From positions 1,061,549 to 1,125,548 of the forward strand of contig NZ_CP005986.1 of assembly GCF_000175575.2 (NCBI RefSeq): 64,000 bases of DNA, read 5' to 3'. The notes beneath the pieces are model-generated. The model saw nothing but the letters and a program-made list of their open reading frames with translations. It did no database searches and had not been told where the DNA came from. Source of the stretch: Acidithiobacillus caldus ATCC 51756 (GTDB taxonomy: Bacteria > Pseudomonadota > Gammaproteobacteria > Acidithiobacillales > Acidithiobacillaceae). A program made the position numbers and the translations under genes. Position 1 is the stretch's first letter, and the number at the start of each line of letters is the position of its first letter. This document shows, one piece after another, positions 1-8,698 of the stretch.

Positions 1-140
1 CGCTGAGTCTGGCCGAGATGAACGCACTCTTGCGTCAGCTCGAGGCCTGCCCACGCTACAGCCAGTGCAATCATGGGCGACCTACCGTCGTGGAGATGCA
101 GCTGGCAGAGCTAGACAGGCTTTTTCTGCGCGGTCGATGA
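1..140 (+). CDS. mutL: DNA mismatch repair protein MutL, C-terminal end (partial)
   Basis: The first bases are open in the frame starting at position 3 and read to a TGA at 138-140. The translation contains CNHGRPT about 27 residues from the end, the conserved C-terminal CPHGRPT-type motif of MutL endonuclease domains, where the Cys and His help form the metal site. MutL couples MutS mismatch recognition to strand nicking and excision. The stop overlaps the miaA start in an ATGA arrangement at 137-140, and mutL-miaA is a very common bacterial gene order. Only about 45 codons are present; the rest lies upstream of the window. Confidence 0.9.
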   Translation, partial: LSLAEMNALLRQLEACPRYSQCNHGRPTVVEMQLAELDRLFLRGR

Positions 141-1051
141 TACCCACGCTTTTCCTCATGGGTCCCACGGCCAGCGGCAAGACCGATCTTGCCTTGGCTC
201 TGGCGGATCTTTTGCCCGTGAGCATCATCAGTGTCGACTCCCTACTGGTCTATCGCCACTTTGATTGCGGCAGTGCCAAGCCGTCTTTGGCGTTGCGTGC
301 GCGCTATCCCCACGCCCTCATCGACATCCGTGAGCCGGAGTCCGTCTACTCCGCCGGCGATTTCTGCCGCGATGCCCGGATTGCCATCGACCTGGCCCGG
401 GCGCAGGGGCGAATACCCGTACTGGTGGGCGGCACGGGCCTTTATTTCCGGGCCTTGGAGCGGGGCATTGCCGAGCTTCCTGGGGCGTCCGCCGAGTTTC
501 GCGCAGGGCTCTCGGCGCGCGCTGAACGGGAGGGCTGGCCCGCCTTGCACGCCGAGCTCGAAGCGCTGGATCCGGCGCGGGCAAGACGCATAGATCCCCA
601 CGACCGTCAGCGTATTCAGCGGGCCCTGGAGATCCACCGGCTCGGTGGCTCAACGCAGTCTGGCTGGAGCCGCGGACTGGACGGGCCGATCCTCAAGGTG
701 GCTCTGTGCCCACCCCGGGCCGTGCTGCACCAACGCATCGCGATGCGCCTCGATGCCATGCTGGCATCGGGTTTTCTGGAGGAAGTGGAAAGGCTCTACC
801 ACCGCTATGGAGAGCAGGATCTGCCCGCCATGCGTGCTGTGGGTTATCGCCAATTCTTTTCTTGGCGGCGCGGCGAAATAGATCTGGAAGCAGCGAAACG
901 GCAGGCGCTTGCCGCAACGCGCCAGCTTGCCAAACGCCAGGAAACCTGGCTACGCGCGGAAGTTCTGCAGGCGCGGGTCGATCCGCGCTCGAGCGACGCG
1001 GCGGCGCAGATACTGAAGCTCCTGAAGGAGGCCGGCACCGAGGGTGTCTGA
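137..1051 (+). CDS. miaA: tRNA dimethylallyltransferase MiaA
   Basis: A 304-residue protein that transfers a dimethylallyl group from DMAPP to N6 of A37 in tRNAs reading U-starting codons. The N-terminus has the P-loop GPTASGKT (residues 9-16). It is followed by [16 protein letters not shown], matching the family's D-S-x-Q-x-Y region with L in place of the usual Q, and by [11 protein letters not shown]. The insertion-domain and tRNA-binding segment QRIQRALEI and the AVGYRQ motif are also present. I chose ATG at 137 because it overlaps the mutL stop and puts the P-loop at the expected distance from the N-terminus; the longer frame from 65 runs inside mutL. The usual downstream hfq is absent. 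Confidence 0.95.
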   Translation: MIPTLFLMGPTASGKTDLALALADLLPVSIISVDSLLVYRHFDCGSAKPSLALRARYPHALIDIREPESVYSAGDFCRDARIAIDLARAQGRIPVLVGGTGLYFRALERGIAELPGASAEFRAGLSARAEREGWPALHAELEALDPARARRIDPHDRQRIQRALEIHRLGGSTQSGWSRGLDGPILKVALCPPRAVLHQRIAMRLDAMLASGFLEEVERLYHRYGEQDLPAMRAVGYRQFFSWRRGEIDLEAAKRQALAATRQLAKRQETWLRAEVLQARVDPRSSDAAAQILKLLKEAGTEGV

Positions 1052-1238
1052 GGATGTCATCAAAACGCACCGGCGAACCTTGTCAATCGACGATCTTTGC
1101 GCGAATCTGCGCGCTTAACCTGCAAGGCAGATCACGCAACCGTATCGGGACACGCCCATGGCAAGAATATCGGATGGACTGGAATTAAAGGAAATTCTTC
1201 GCACCATCGGCACCGCGCGCACGCCCTTGGGTGGAAGC

Positions 1239-1382
1239 ATGAAGATGATAGCGCTGTACCTGGCATTCATCGTCTCGCTCCTCGTACCCATGGGCGTTCT
1301 CCTGATCTATTGGCTGTGGAGGCATGGGTCGAAGATACAGGAAGAACGCAGAACGCTGGGTCTGAAGGACTGGGTGGTATAA
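1239..1382 (+). CDS. Small single-span membrane protein, function unknown
   Basis: A 47-residue frame beginning MKMIALYLAF with one long hydrophobic segment (about residues 3-25), then a charged cytoplasmic-type tail ending KDWVV. GGTGGAA just upstream of ATG 1239 is a passable ribosome site. The frame also extends upstream to 1158 (74 residues), but that start has no convincing ribosome site. I do not recognise a family. A short inverted repeat follows the stop. Position after miaA and the hydrophobic profile support a real small protein, but this is uncertain. Confidence 0.4.
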   Translation: MKMIALYLAFIVSLLVPMGVLLIYWLWRHGSKIQEERRTLGLKDWVV

Positions 1383-1386
1383 ATGG

Positions 1387-1408
1387 AACGGCCCCGGAAG
1401 GGGCCGCT
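1387..1408. terminator. Inverted repeat between convergent genes
   Basis: GGCCCC-GGAA-GGGGCC forms a six-pair GC hairpin between the stop of the small membrane protein (+) and the stop of the repeat protein (-). There is no strong T-run on either side, so it is at best a weak or Rho-assisted terminator. Confidence 0.35.
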
Positions 1409-1417
1409 TCATCGGCG

Positions 1418-2098
1418 TTACGGCGGGCCACCAGGCCCACCAGGGGGAGGTCCGCCGGGTCCCCCAGGAGGAGGCCCACCGGGTCCACCGGGAGGAGGCC
1501 CACCAGGCCCACCGGGAGGAGGCCCACCAGGCCCACCGGGAGGAGGCCCACCAGGCCCACCGGGGGGAGGCCCACCAGGCCCACCGGGAGGAGGCCCACC
1601 GGGTCCACCGGGAGGAGGCCCACCAGGCCCACCGGGAGGAGGCCCACCAGGCCCACCGGGAGGAGGCCCGCCAGGCCCACCGGGTTGCCCCGGCGGAGGT
1701 GGGGGCGGGGCACCCGGTGGAGGCGGAGGCGGCGGTGCCACCCCCAGCGCACTGAAAAAGGCCCCCGGTGGCGGTGGTGGCGGTGCGCCGGGCGGTGGGG
1801 CTGGTGGCGGTGGTGCGCCGGGCGGAGGCGGAGGCGGCGGTGCGGGATAGTACTCGTAGTAGACCTGTGGGTAGTAGTACCACAACTCGTATTGTGCGTA
1901 GAGCGGCGGCGAGTACCAGGAAACATAGGGCTGTGGCGGCGCGAGGTAGTAATACTGTGGATAATTCGAGAACCCTACGCTGTATCCGGGCCCTCCCAGA
2001 TTCAAACTGAAATCCAGGGGGTCTGCCTGCGCTGCGGTGCCAACGAGGAAGCCCGTGGACAGCATGGTCGCAATGAGGATTCGGTGTTTGCGGTACAC
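1418..2098 (-). CDS. Secreted Tyr-rich, Pro/Gly-repeat protein
   Basis: A 226-residue protein starting at GTG 2098 with GGAG six bases upstream. Residues 1-25 form a Sec signal peptide ending GTAAQA. Residues about 26-75 are rich in Tyr and Pro (NYPQYYYLAPPQPY, YEYYPAPPPPPPPG). Residues about 76-135 are proline/glycine tracts, and the remainder is about ten tandem copies of an eight-residue GGPGGPPP unit. The pattern suggests an extended surface or periplasmic fibre-like polypeptide, but no catalytic domain is visible and I do not recognise a named family. The Pro/Gly ratio is unlike true collagen G-X-Y triplets because the period is eight. Copy number probably varies between strains. Confidence 0.7.
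   Translation of the reverse strand: MYRKHRILIATMLSTGFLVGTAAQADPLDFSLNLGGPGYSVGFSNYPQYYYLAPPQPYVSWYSPPLYAQYELWYYYPQVYYEYYPAPPPPPPPGAPPPPAPPPGAPPPPPPGAFFSALGVAPPPPPPPGAPPPPPPGQPGGPGGPPPGGPGGPPPGGPGGPPPGGPGGPPPGGPGGPPPGGPGGPPPGGPGGPPPGGPGGPPPGGPGGPPPGGPGGPPPGGPGGPP
1427..1685. repeat. 24-bp tandem repeat array within the Pro/Gly-rich gene
   Basis: About ten to eleven near-identical 24-bp units of the form GGAGGAGGCCCACCAGGCCC plus four bases run head to tail. They differ mainly at two third positions (CCAGGC versus CCGGGT). The array encodes the GGPGGPPP units on the minus strand. Such an array can expand and contract by slippage in frame, because 24 is a multiple of three. Confidence 0.9.
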
Positions 2099-2590
2099 GA
2101 TTTTTCTCCTTCAGGGAAGGTATCCCCGTTTGTCGGCAGCGTCTGCCCATCGGTGCCAGCAGACCTGCCAATATGCACAAAGCAATTTTTACGCCATAGC
2201 CTGGTTGATGGTCCGGACGCGGATTGCGGGTGCTTTTGCGCGGTATGCGGGTGGTAGTCCTGTGGCCAAGTGTCGACAGTTATTCTGCACGGTTCACCAT
2301 GGATGGTCTCAGCAGACGGCTAAGCATCTGTCCGTAAAGTGAATTATCCGCGGGCGTGCAGTGCGCGACAAGCGACGGTGCGGCAAGGCCAGGCCGAAGT
2401 CCAAAGATGCACGCGTAGTGGGTATGCGGGGATGAATGCCCTGCGTGTTCACCTTCCCGCGCTTCTGGCTTTTGCGTGCCATCCGCGTGCAGCACCCGCT
2501 TGCCTTATCCCAGGCTCGCGGTTACGGCGTTTGGTAAGGGGCGCGCAGAGACGGCCAAGGGACGTCCTGGCGGTCACCCGAGCGCAGCCC
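2099..2590. other. Intergenic region without a recognisable gene
   Basis: About 490 bp between the start of the repeat-protein gene and the stop of the V4R-like gene, both on the minus strand. It must hold the promoter of the repeat-protein gene. The ribosome site GGAG is visible at about 2105-2108, but I see no convincing -35/-10 pair, tRNA or riboswitch. The short open frames here have no ribosome site or family resemblance. Confidence 0.5.
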
Positions 2591-3946
2591 TCAGAGCAGA
2601 TTGCGTTCCACCACCACCTCAGAGTAGGGATCGCCCATGGCCACACAGCGCGTCTGATGACCCCAAAATCCCTCCTTGGAGCGATTGACCTGGTAGTAGA
2701 ACTCCAGGGTGAGATCCGGCTTTTGGGTGATGTCGGCGGTGTAGAGCAGGTTCATCAAAGAGGCGGCGATCCCAGTCATCAGGTAATCGATGGGGTGCTC
2801 GGAGCGCCCAAAGGCACGCAGGTGTCCGAGGGATTCGTACGGGTACCAGGCCCGCAGCACGAGGCGCTCGTTGGGGATGATCTCGGCAATTCGCCACACG
2901 CCCCAGCCCAGGGCATTGATGCAGGCGACGATGCCCGCCAGCCAGTCTTCGCGCTGACGTAGTTGGGGTACCACCAACTGGTACCAGGGGTCGGAGCGCA
3001 TGATGCCGCCCATGGTGTTGAACCCACAGATGTGGCCGGCCTCGATGAGCAGGGTGCGGGCGAGCGCGTGACCTTGCAGGTGACTGAACTTATCCTTGTA
3101 GAAAAAGAGGCTGGGATATTCGTACCAGAGCATCTCGCCCAGGTACTTGTGGGTGCGCAGCGCTTCGGCCAGGGCACGCTCGAAGCGGAAGGACACGAGG
3201 TTGTAGTAGTCGGCATAGTGACGGGTCAGGGTCACCCCGAAGGCCGGTACGAGGCCCTGCTCGTCGCCCACCAAGGGCAACGAAGCCACCGCCGCGATGA
3301 TGGCATCTTCGTCGACGTGCAGGGCAAAGCTGCGCTCGGGCACGGCTTCGGCGCCCTTCGGAAGTTCTGCCGGCGCAGGTTGCCGCGTGTCCAGCGGGAA
3401 GCGCTCCGGCGGTTCTGCCGGGAAGAGCAGAAACTGACTCTGAGTGCCACCCATGGAGATAGGCTCTTCCCCGGTGCGGCTCGCGATGCGACCGCGGATG
3501 GCGGTATCGAGACTGGCAGCGACGGCACCAACGGCAAAGCCGAGGTCGAAGAATTCCCCGGGTTTACGCCGCGCCCCGTAATTGAGACGCAGTGCGCAAC
3601 CGTAGTGGGAGTGCTGCTCGGACAGGCGCAGGGGGGCAGGCGTAAGGCCGCCGCTGGCGGGAGCCAGGTCGAGATCACCAAATCCGCAGTAACGGTAACG
3701 TTCACTCGCTGCAGCAAGGCGCTGAGCTGTCGTCCAGTCCGGATGCTTCCGAAACAGGGCGCTCATCTGGCGATGGGCGATCTCTGCTGCCGAATCCTGC
3801 AGGATAGGCTCGTGTTGGATGTAGTGGCAATCCTCCACCACGAGTTGCAAGAAGCGATTGTAGTGGTTGCAGTGGAAGACCATCGGCTCGCCGTCGAGGT
3901 GAACGATGCCGGTGTGGGGGTCGCGTTGGGCTTGGCAGGAATACAT
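2591..3946 (-). CDS. Hypothetical protein with V4R-like ends
   Basis: A 451-residue soluble protein starting at ATG 3946 (GGAGC seven bases upstream). The C-terminus reads RCVAMGDPYSEVVVERN, resembling the closing motif of V4R / hydrocarbon-binding domains (C-x-x-x-G-x-P-x-C/S-E-F). The N-terminal third has its own hydrophobic ligand-domain-like stretch (MVFHCNHYNRFLQLVVED) and could be a divergent first copy. V4R domains bind small hydrophobic or aromatic ligands in sensors and in chlorophyll biosynthesis. No DNA-binding or kinase domain is fused here. Function is unassigned; the V4R resemblance is by eye and moderate. Confidence 0.6.
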   Translation of the reverse strand: MYSCQAQRDPHTGIVHLDGEPMVFHCNHYNRFLQLVVEDCHYIQHEPILQDSAAEIAHRQMSALFRKHPDWTTAQRLAAASERYRYCGFGDLDLAPASGGLTPAPLRLSEQHSHYGCALRLNYGARRKPGEFFDLGFAVGAVAASLDTAIRGRIASRTGEEPISMGGTQSQFLLFPAEPPERFPLDTRQPAPAELPKGAEAVPERSFALHVDEDAIIAAVASLPLVGDEQGLVPAFGVTLTRHYADYYNLVSFRFERALAEALRTHKYLGEMLWYEYPSLFFYKDKFSHLQGHALARTLLIEAGHICGFNTMGGIMRSDPWYQLVVPQLRQREDWLAGIVACINALGWGVWRIAEIIPNERLVLRAWYPYESLGHLRAFGRSEHPIDYLMTGIAASLMNLLYTADITQKPDLTLEFYYQVNRSKEGFWGHQTRCVAMGDPYSEVVVERNLL

Positions 3947-3993
3947 GAGCGCTCCACGGCGTGAGATACATCCCTATACATAGAACGCCTTGG

Positions 3994-4017
3994 GGAAAAG
4001 ACCAAGCCCCCTTGGCC
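3994..4017 (-). terminator. Intrinsic terminator downstream of the GlsB-like gene
   Basis: Read on the minus strand, CCAAG-GGGG-CTTGG is followed by TCTTTTC, a short stem with a T-rich tail just past the stop of the GlsB/YeaQ gene. The stem is only five pairs plus flanking G-C, so strength is moderate. Confidence 0.5.
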
Positions 4018-4035
4018 TTTTCCCGACAGTAAAGC

Positions 4036-4296
4036 TCAGGCTCGCTTGATGAGCTTGATGATGAAGAGCAGCACGGCCGCGCCGATGGTGGCAACCACGA
4101 TGGCACCGATGATCCCGGCACCGAAGAGTCCCGCTAGTCCAAGGGCCGTCAGCAGGAAACCACCGACGAAGGCGCCGATGATACCAACCACGATATCACC
4201 GATGAGGCCGAAGCCCCGGCCACGGATGAGTAAACCGGCAAGCCAACCAGCAACGGCACCGATCAGCAGAAATACGATAAAGCTTGCAATGCTCAT
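4036..4296 (-). CDS. GlsB/YeaQ/YmgE family stress-response membrane protein
   Basis: An 86-residue protein starting MSIASFIVFLLIGAVAGWLAG, with GAGGA ribosome site upstream of ATG 4296. It consists of three hydrophobic segments with the family pattern G-x-x-A-G-W-L-A-G and GDIVVGIIGAFVGG. Members (transglycosylase-associated protein family) are small inner-membrane proteins induced by stress; their molecular role is not settled. A longer frame to 4359 adds a charged, non-hydrophobic leader and lacks a better start. It is followed by an intrinsic terminator and preceded on the same strand by a YbjQ-like gene. Confidence 0.88.
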   Translation of the reverse strand: MSIASFIVFLLIGAVAGWLAGLLIRGRGFGLIGDIVVGIIGAFVGGFLLTALGLAGLFGAGIIGAIVVATIGAAVLLFIIKLIKRA

Positions 4297-4393
4297 GCTA
4301 TCATCCTCTACGAGTGCTGGTGGAAAAATAAGCTTACGGGATTGCCCATGTCGAAACAATGTGTTCTCAATGCGTTGCTGGCTTCTCCGTGGA

Positions 4394-4744
4394 TCATGTC
4401 GATATGGGAGTAACCACGACGGCGGTGCCGTAGGCGGTAATTTCGTTCATGGCCTGACCTTGTCCCGAGTCGAATTCACCCGAATCGAAACGCATGCCAA
4501 GGACAGCGTTCGCCCCCAGACTCCGGGCATGTTCCGCCAGTGCGGCGAGGGCATCGTCACGATTCTGATTGATGAGTTGGGTAAAACCGCTCTGTTTGCC
4601 GCCGAATATGGCGCGCACGCCACCGAGGAAATTGCCGACGATGGTACGCGAGCGCACACTGGTACCGTAGACGGGGCCGATGACGCGGGCAATGGTGTGT
4701 CCCGGGCAGTCGTTGATGGTGAGGATAAGGACGGAATCGTTCAC
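4394..4744 (-). CDS. YbjQ/UPF0145 family protein
   Basis: A 116-residue protein that matches the YbjQ family: near N-terminal TINDCPGHTIARVIGPVYGTSV, and later ALAEHARSLGANAVLGMRFDSGE and the C-terminal EITAYGTAVVV. These proteins form pentameric beta-rich assemblies and are sometimes called heavy-metal-binding-domain proteins, but biochemical function is unknown. The start is GTG 4744 with an almost perfect AAAGGAGGT ribosome site, implying high translation. It probably shares a transcript with the downstream GlsB-like gene (98-bp gap). Confidence 0.9.
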   Translation of the reverse strand: MNDSVLILTINDCPGHTIARVIGPVYGTSVRSRTIVGNFLGGVRAIFGGKQSGFTQLINQNRDDALAALAEHARSLGANAVLGMRFDSGEFDSGQGQAMNEITAYGTAVVVTPIST

Positions 4745-4887
4745 TTGGACCTCCTTTGCTGTGGGGCTCGCCTATCAGTGTAAAGCCTTTTGTGCGGCAA
4801 CGCGTCCGTTTTTCCCTTGTCTTGAAAGGGGCAAATGGCCTACCGTAGTCACTGCATACGTATCCGGAACTCTACTGTGGATCACCC

Positions 4888-5127
4888 ATGAACGACACGA
4901 AAACATCGCCCCTATCGCGACATCCGCACCGTTTGCGCTGGCTGGATATGGTCCTGCTGGCCATTCCTTGCGTAGCGGTTCTCATGGTTCCTTTTTACAA
5001 TCGAGTTGAACCAGAGCTCTGGGGAATTCCGTTTTTTTACTGGTGGCAGCTGCTGTGGGTGCCGCTCTGCAGTGTTTTCCTGGGCGCGGTTTATTGGCGC
5101 CTGCGCCGTCGCCGCCGCGGATCCTGA
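4888..5127 (+). CDS. DUF3311 small membrane protein
   Basis: A 79-residue protein with two hydrophobic segments (about 20-37 and 43-67), including the motif VPFYNRVEPELWGIPFFYWWQL, which is characteristic of DUF3311. Genes of this family typically lie directly before a sodium:solute symporter gene, as here, where the symporter ATG at 5129 starts two bases after this stop. A role as a small accessory subunit of the transporter is inferred from that conserved pairing. Confidence 0.88.
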   Translation: MNDTKTSPLSRHPHRLRWLDMVLLAIPCVAVLMVPFYNRVEPELWGIPFFYWWQLLWVPLCSVFLGAVYWRLRRRRRGS

Positions 5128-5128
5128 C

Positions 5129-6670
5129 ATGCACTTTTGGACCATAGGGGTGTTTTTGGCTTGTTTTGCGCTGGTGACCTGGATCGGTTTGCGCGCCGCC
5201 CGTTGGCAAAGTGGCGATCTACGGGAGCTGCACGAATGGGGCCTGGGTGGTCGACGCTTTGGTAGGTGGATAACCTGGTTTCTTATCGGTGGAGACCTCT
5301 ATACCGCGTACACCTTCATAGCCGTTCCGGCCCTGGTTTTTGGTGCCGGTGCCCTGGGTTTCTTCGCCTTGCCCTATACGGTGCTCGTCTATCCCCTGGT
5401 TTTTGCCATCCTGCCGCGCTTGTGGGCGGTGGCACATCGGCACGGCTTTGTCACCGCTGCCGATTTCGTCGCTGGCCGCTACGACAGTCCGCTGCTGGCC
5501 TTTGCCGTGGCGGCCACGGGCTTTATCGCCACCATGCCCTACATCGCCCTGCAGCTAGTGGGGATTCAGGTGGTTATTGCCGCCTTGGGTTTATCCACGG
5601 GGCCGGGCTGGTTGGGGGAGATTCCCTTACTGGTCGCCTTTGCGGTGCTTGCGGTTTTTACCTATCTCAGCGGCTTGCGGGCCCCGGCCATGATCGCTGT
5701 TGTCAAGGATGTGCTGGTGTACATCACCATCTTCGCCCTCATCGTCGTGCTGCCCATGAAGCTCGGCGGTTTTGCCGCCATCTTTGCCAAGGTTCCCGTA
5801 GATCATCTCCTGCTACCGGCAGCCCACGGTGGGCAATTGGGTTTGCAAAGCTTTTATGTGACGCTCGCGCTCGGTTCGGCCATGGCACTCATGTTCTACC
5901 CCCACGCGACCACGGCCGTGCTTTCGGCACGGGGCACCGAGGTTCTCCGCTGGAATTGGGTCTTCCTGCCCGCCTATTCCCTCGTACTTGGCCTCGTCGC
6001 GCTGCTGGGCTTCATGGCGCAGGCGGCGGATCTGCCCAAACTGCCGGACCTGGCACCGTACTTTCAGAGTTTTGGCCCGCAATTTGCCATGCCTGGCCTA
6101 CTCCTGCACTTCTTCCCGCAGTGGTTCGCGGGCTTGGGGCTCGCGGCGGTGGCCATCGGCGCCCTGGTGCCTGCCTCCATCATGTCCATAGCGGCGGCCA
6201 ATCTTTTCACCCGCAATCTCTACAAGGCGTACCTGCGCCCCCAGTGTTCGCCCCACGAAGAGACCCAGATGGCGAAATGGATGTCTCTGGTGGTGAAGTT
6301 CGGGGCGCTCCTGTTCATACTTTTCCTGCCCCTGCAATTTGCCATCCAGCTGCAACTCATGGGGGGTATCCTCATCCTGCAGACCCTGCCCGCCATTGCC
6401 GGTGGGCTGTATACGCGCTGGTTCGATCCCCGTGCCCTGCTCGTGGGATGGCTGGTGGGTATGGGTTGGGGTATCTGGGCCTTGTCCCTGACAGGGTTCC
6501 AAAAGTCGGTCTATACCCTCCATCTCGGCAACTGGAGTATCCCGGCCTACGTCGGGATTTACGCCCTGCTGTTGAATCTTGGGCTGGCGGTGTTGGTCAC
6601 CCTTGGCCTGCGCCTGGCTGGGCGTGCCCATCGGCGGGATGCTACGAAGATGCCGGACTACCTGGGCTAG
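5129..6670 (+). CDS. Sodium:solute symporter (SSS family)
   Basis: A 513-residue polytopic membrane protein with about 13 hydrophobic segments. N-terminal GLRAARWQSGDLRELHEWGLGGRRFG is typical of the SSS family members that pair with DUF3311 (organic-acid or monocarboxylate type). Other matching segments are FVTAADFVAGRYDSPLLA, TYLSGLRAPAMIAVVKDVLVY and LVPASIMSIAAANLFTRNLYK. I chose ATG 5129 directly after the DUF3311 stop; the longer frame from 5006 would run through that gene. Substrate is not determinable; sodium or proton coupling is inferred from the family. Confidence 0.88.
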   Translation: MHFWTIGVFLACFALVTWIGLRAARWQSGDLRELHEWGLGGRRFGRWITWFLIGGDLYTAYTFIAVPALVFGAGALGFFALPYTVLVYPLVFAILPRLWAVAHRHGFVTAADFVAGRYDSPLLAFAVAATGFIATMPYIALQLVGIQVVIAALGLSTGPGWLGEIPLLVAFAVLAVFTYLSGLRAPAMIAVVKDVLVYITIFALIVVLPMKLGGFAAIFAKVPVDHLLLPAAHGGQLGLQSFYVTLALGSAMALMFYPHATTAVLSARGTEVLRWNWVFLPAYSLVLGLVALLGFMAQAADLPKLPDLAPYFQSFGPQFAMPGLLLHFFPQWFAGLGLAAVAIGALVPASIMSIAAANLFTRNLYKAYLRPQCSPHEETQMAKWMSLVVKFGALLFILFLPLQFAIQLQLMGGILILQTLPAIAGGLYTRWFDPRALLVGWLVGMGWGIWALSLTGFQKSVYTLHLGNWSIPAYVGIYALLLNLGLAVLVTLGLRLAGRAHRRDATKMPDYLG

Positions 6671-6727
6671 GGCCTTTGCTGCAGACGGCGTAGAATGGAG
6701 GGGTCGACTAGCTGGGAGTGCCTTGCC

Positions 6728-7135
6728 ATGGCCAACGATCCTTCCGTCCTGCCCAAACGCCGCCTCGAGCCCCTCTGCGACAAGATCGGGCTGCCCACCA
6801 TTCGCGCGGTGGTGGACGATTTCTATGAGCGTATCCAGCACCATCCGACGCTGGCGGAGCCCTTTTCCGTGGTCGCCGACTGGGATCTCCACAAGGAGCG
6901 CCTCACCCACTACTGGTGGACGGTCATGGGTGGGCTACCCTACCGTGACTTTCGCTATGCCCTGGGCGACAAGCACGCGCCCCTCGGGCTCAGTAACGCG
7001 CTGGTGGACGACTGGCTGGCCCTTTTTCAGGAGACCATGACCGACCATCTGGAGCCCGATCTGGCGCGTCGCTGGCAGGGCATGGCTCAAGGCATCGGCG
7101 AATCCCTACGCTTGATGTTCGCCCGCGACCACTAG
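6728..7135 (+). CDS. Group 3 truncated hemoglobin
   Basis: A 135-residue protein of truncated-globin length with the group 3 pattern: LCDKIGLPTIRAVVDDFYERIQHHPTLAEPF near the N-terminus, HYWWTVMGGLPYR (F-helix region and a Trp pair), then HAPLGLSNALVDDWLALFQETM. Group III trHbs bind O2 and NO and are implicated in redox or NO handling. ATG 6728 has GGGAG about ten bases upstream; the frame from 6695 adds a leader without homology. Its last 30 bp overlap the 3' end of ilvA on the opposite strand. Confidence 0.88.
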   Translation: MANDPSVLPKRRLEPLCDKIGLPTIRAVVDDFYERIQHHPTLAEPFSVVADWDLHKERLTHYWWTVMGGLPYRDFRYALGDKHAPLGLSNALVDDWLALFQETMTDHLEPDLARRWQGMAQGIGESLRLMFARDH

Positions 7136-8698
7136 GGACGGGGTAGAGCACGGCTGGGAGTCCGCCGCTTCGCCGTCCGCATCGCCCTGGTCCAGGAAGA
7201 ATCGATAGGCAAGGTTTTCCGTCTCTTCGGCGTAGGGTAGATTCAGGGATGCGAGCATCCGCGCAAAATCCTCGGCCTCGCTGGGGTCCACCTCGAAACC
7301 CGCCAGCACCCGGCCAAAGTCGACACCGTTGTTGCGGTAGTGGAAGAGGCTGATGTTCCAGCGCCCACCGGTCTTCTCCAAAAAATCCATGAGCGCGCCC
7401 GGTCGTTCCGGAAATTCGAAGCGAAATACGCGCTCGTGCCGTGCGGCGCGGGCGTGGCCGCCCACCATGTGGCGGATGTGCAGCTTGGCCAATTCGTCGT
7501 CCGAAAGATCCGAGGCGCGATGCCCCAAGGCCTGTAGTCCGCGCAGGAGATTTTGGGCATCCTCGCGGTCGCGCACGGCCACGCCCACGAAGATCTGGGC
7601 CTCGTCGCGCCGGTGCAGGCGATAATTGAACTCGGTGATGACACGCTCGCGACCGATGGCAGCACAGAAGGCGCGGAACGCACCGGGCTGCTCCGGGATG
7701 GTCACGGCAAACAGGGCTTCGCGGTTTTCGCCGATCTCGGTGCGCTCGGCAATGAAGCGCAGTCGGTCGAAGTTCATGTTGGCACCGGAGAGAATGGCCA
7801 CCCAGGCACCGCGGGATGGCGCTGCCTCGGCGGCTTTGCGCTTGAGGCCAGCAACCGCCAAGGCCCCGGCGGGCTCCATGATGCTCCGCGTTTCTTCGAA
7901 GACATCCTTGATGGCGGCACAGATCTCGTCGTTGCTGACCCGGACGATCTCGTCCACATACTGACGGCACAGGGCAAAGGTGTGTTTGCCCACCTGGCGC
8001 ACGGCAACACCATCGGCAAAGATGCCCACCTGATCCAGAGCAATGCGCGTATCCGCCTGCAGGGAACGGTACATGGCATCGGCCTCGAAGGGCTCGACAC
8101 CGATGATGCGCAGTTCCGGCACGATGGCCTTGAGATACGCGGCGATACCTGCGATGAGACCTCCGCCGCCGACGGGTACGAAAATGGCGTCCAGACCCTC
8201 GCCGTGCTGGCGCAGTATCTCTGCACCCACCGTACCCTGACCGGCGATGACCAGTGGATCGTCGAAGGGGTGGATGAAGACCATGCCGGTCTCTTCGATC
8301 AAACGGTTACAGTGCAGCTGGGCGTCGGAATAATTGTCGCCGTGCAGGATCACTTCGGCACCGGCATTGCGCACCGCTTGAATCTTGATGTCGGGGGTGG
8401 TGCGCGGCATGACGATGACGGCATCGATCCCGAGGCTGCGGGCTCCCCAGGCGACACCCTGGGCGTGGTTACCGGCACTGGCGGCTATGACCCCCCGTGC
8501 ACGCTCCTCGGCGCTGAGGTGCGCCATGCGGTTGTAGGCTCCGCGAATCTTGAAGCTGAAGATGGGCTGCAGATCCTCGCGCTTGAAGAGCACCTGCCGC
8601 TGCAGTCGTGCCGAGAGCTTGGGTGCGGCCTCCAGGGGGGTCTCCCGAGCGACGTCGTAGACACGACTGCAGAGGATTTCGCGGAGCAGATTTTTCAC
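7106..8698 (-). CDS. ilvA: Threonine ammonia-lyase, biosynthetic (IlvA)
   Basis: A 530-residue PLP enzyme converting L-threonine to 2-oxobutanoate, the first step of isoleucine synthesis. The PLP lysine is in PIFSFKIRGAYNRM (about residue 49). AASAGNHAQGVA and PVGGGGLIAGIA form the cofactor phosphate-binding loops. Residues after about 330 carry two ACT-like regulatory domains (TIPEQPGAFRAFC and FEFPERPGALMDFLEKTGG), indicating the long, isoleucine-inhibited form. The GTG start at 8698 overlaps the stop of the ModE-like gene in GTGA, so translation is probably coupled. The 3' end overlaps the globin gene by 30 bp. Confidence 0.95.
   Translation of the reverse strand: MKNLLREILCSRVYDVARETPLEAAPKLSARLQRQVLFKREDLQPIFSFKIRGAYNRMAHLSAEERARGVIAASAGNHAQGVAWGARSLGIDAVIVMPRTTPDIKIQAVRNAGAEVILHGDNYSDAQLHCNRLIEETGMVFIHPFDDPLVIAGQGTVGAEILRQHGEGLDAIFVPVGGGGLIAGIAAYLKAIVPELRIIGVEPFEADAMYRSLQADTRIALDQVGIFADGVAVRQVGKHTFALCRQYVDEIVRVSNDEICAAIKDVFEETRSIMEPAGALAVAGLKRKAAEAAPSRGAWVAILSGANMNFDRLRFIAERTEIGENREALFAVTIPEQPGAFRAFCAAIGRERVITEFNYRLHRRDEAQIFVGVAVRDREDAQNLLRGLQALGHRASDLSDDELAKLHIRHMVGGHARAARHERVFRFEFPERPGALMDFLEKTGGRWNISLFHYRNNGVDFGRVLAGFEVDPSEAEDFARMLASLNLPYAEETENLAYRFFLDQGDADGEAADSQPCSTPSLVVAGEHQA

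Noticed and set aside
1383-1850. Plus-strand Gly/Pro repeat frame
   Set aside because: The 24-bp array is open on both strands. Only the minus-strand frame has a signal peptide, ribosome site and a non-repetitive N-terminal region.
5006-5128. Longer N-terminus for the sodium:solute symporter
   Set aside because: It would overlap nearly all of the DUF3311 gene in another frame, and the added residues are not membrane-like or conserved.
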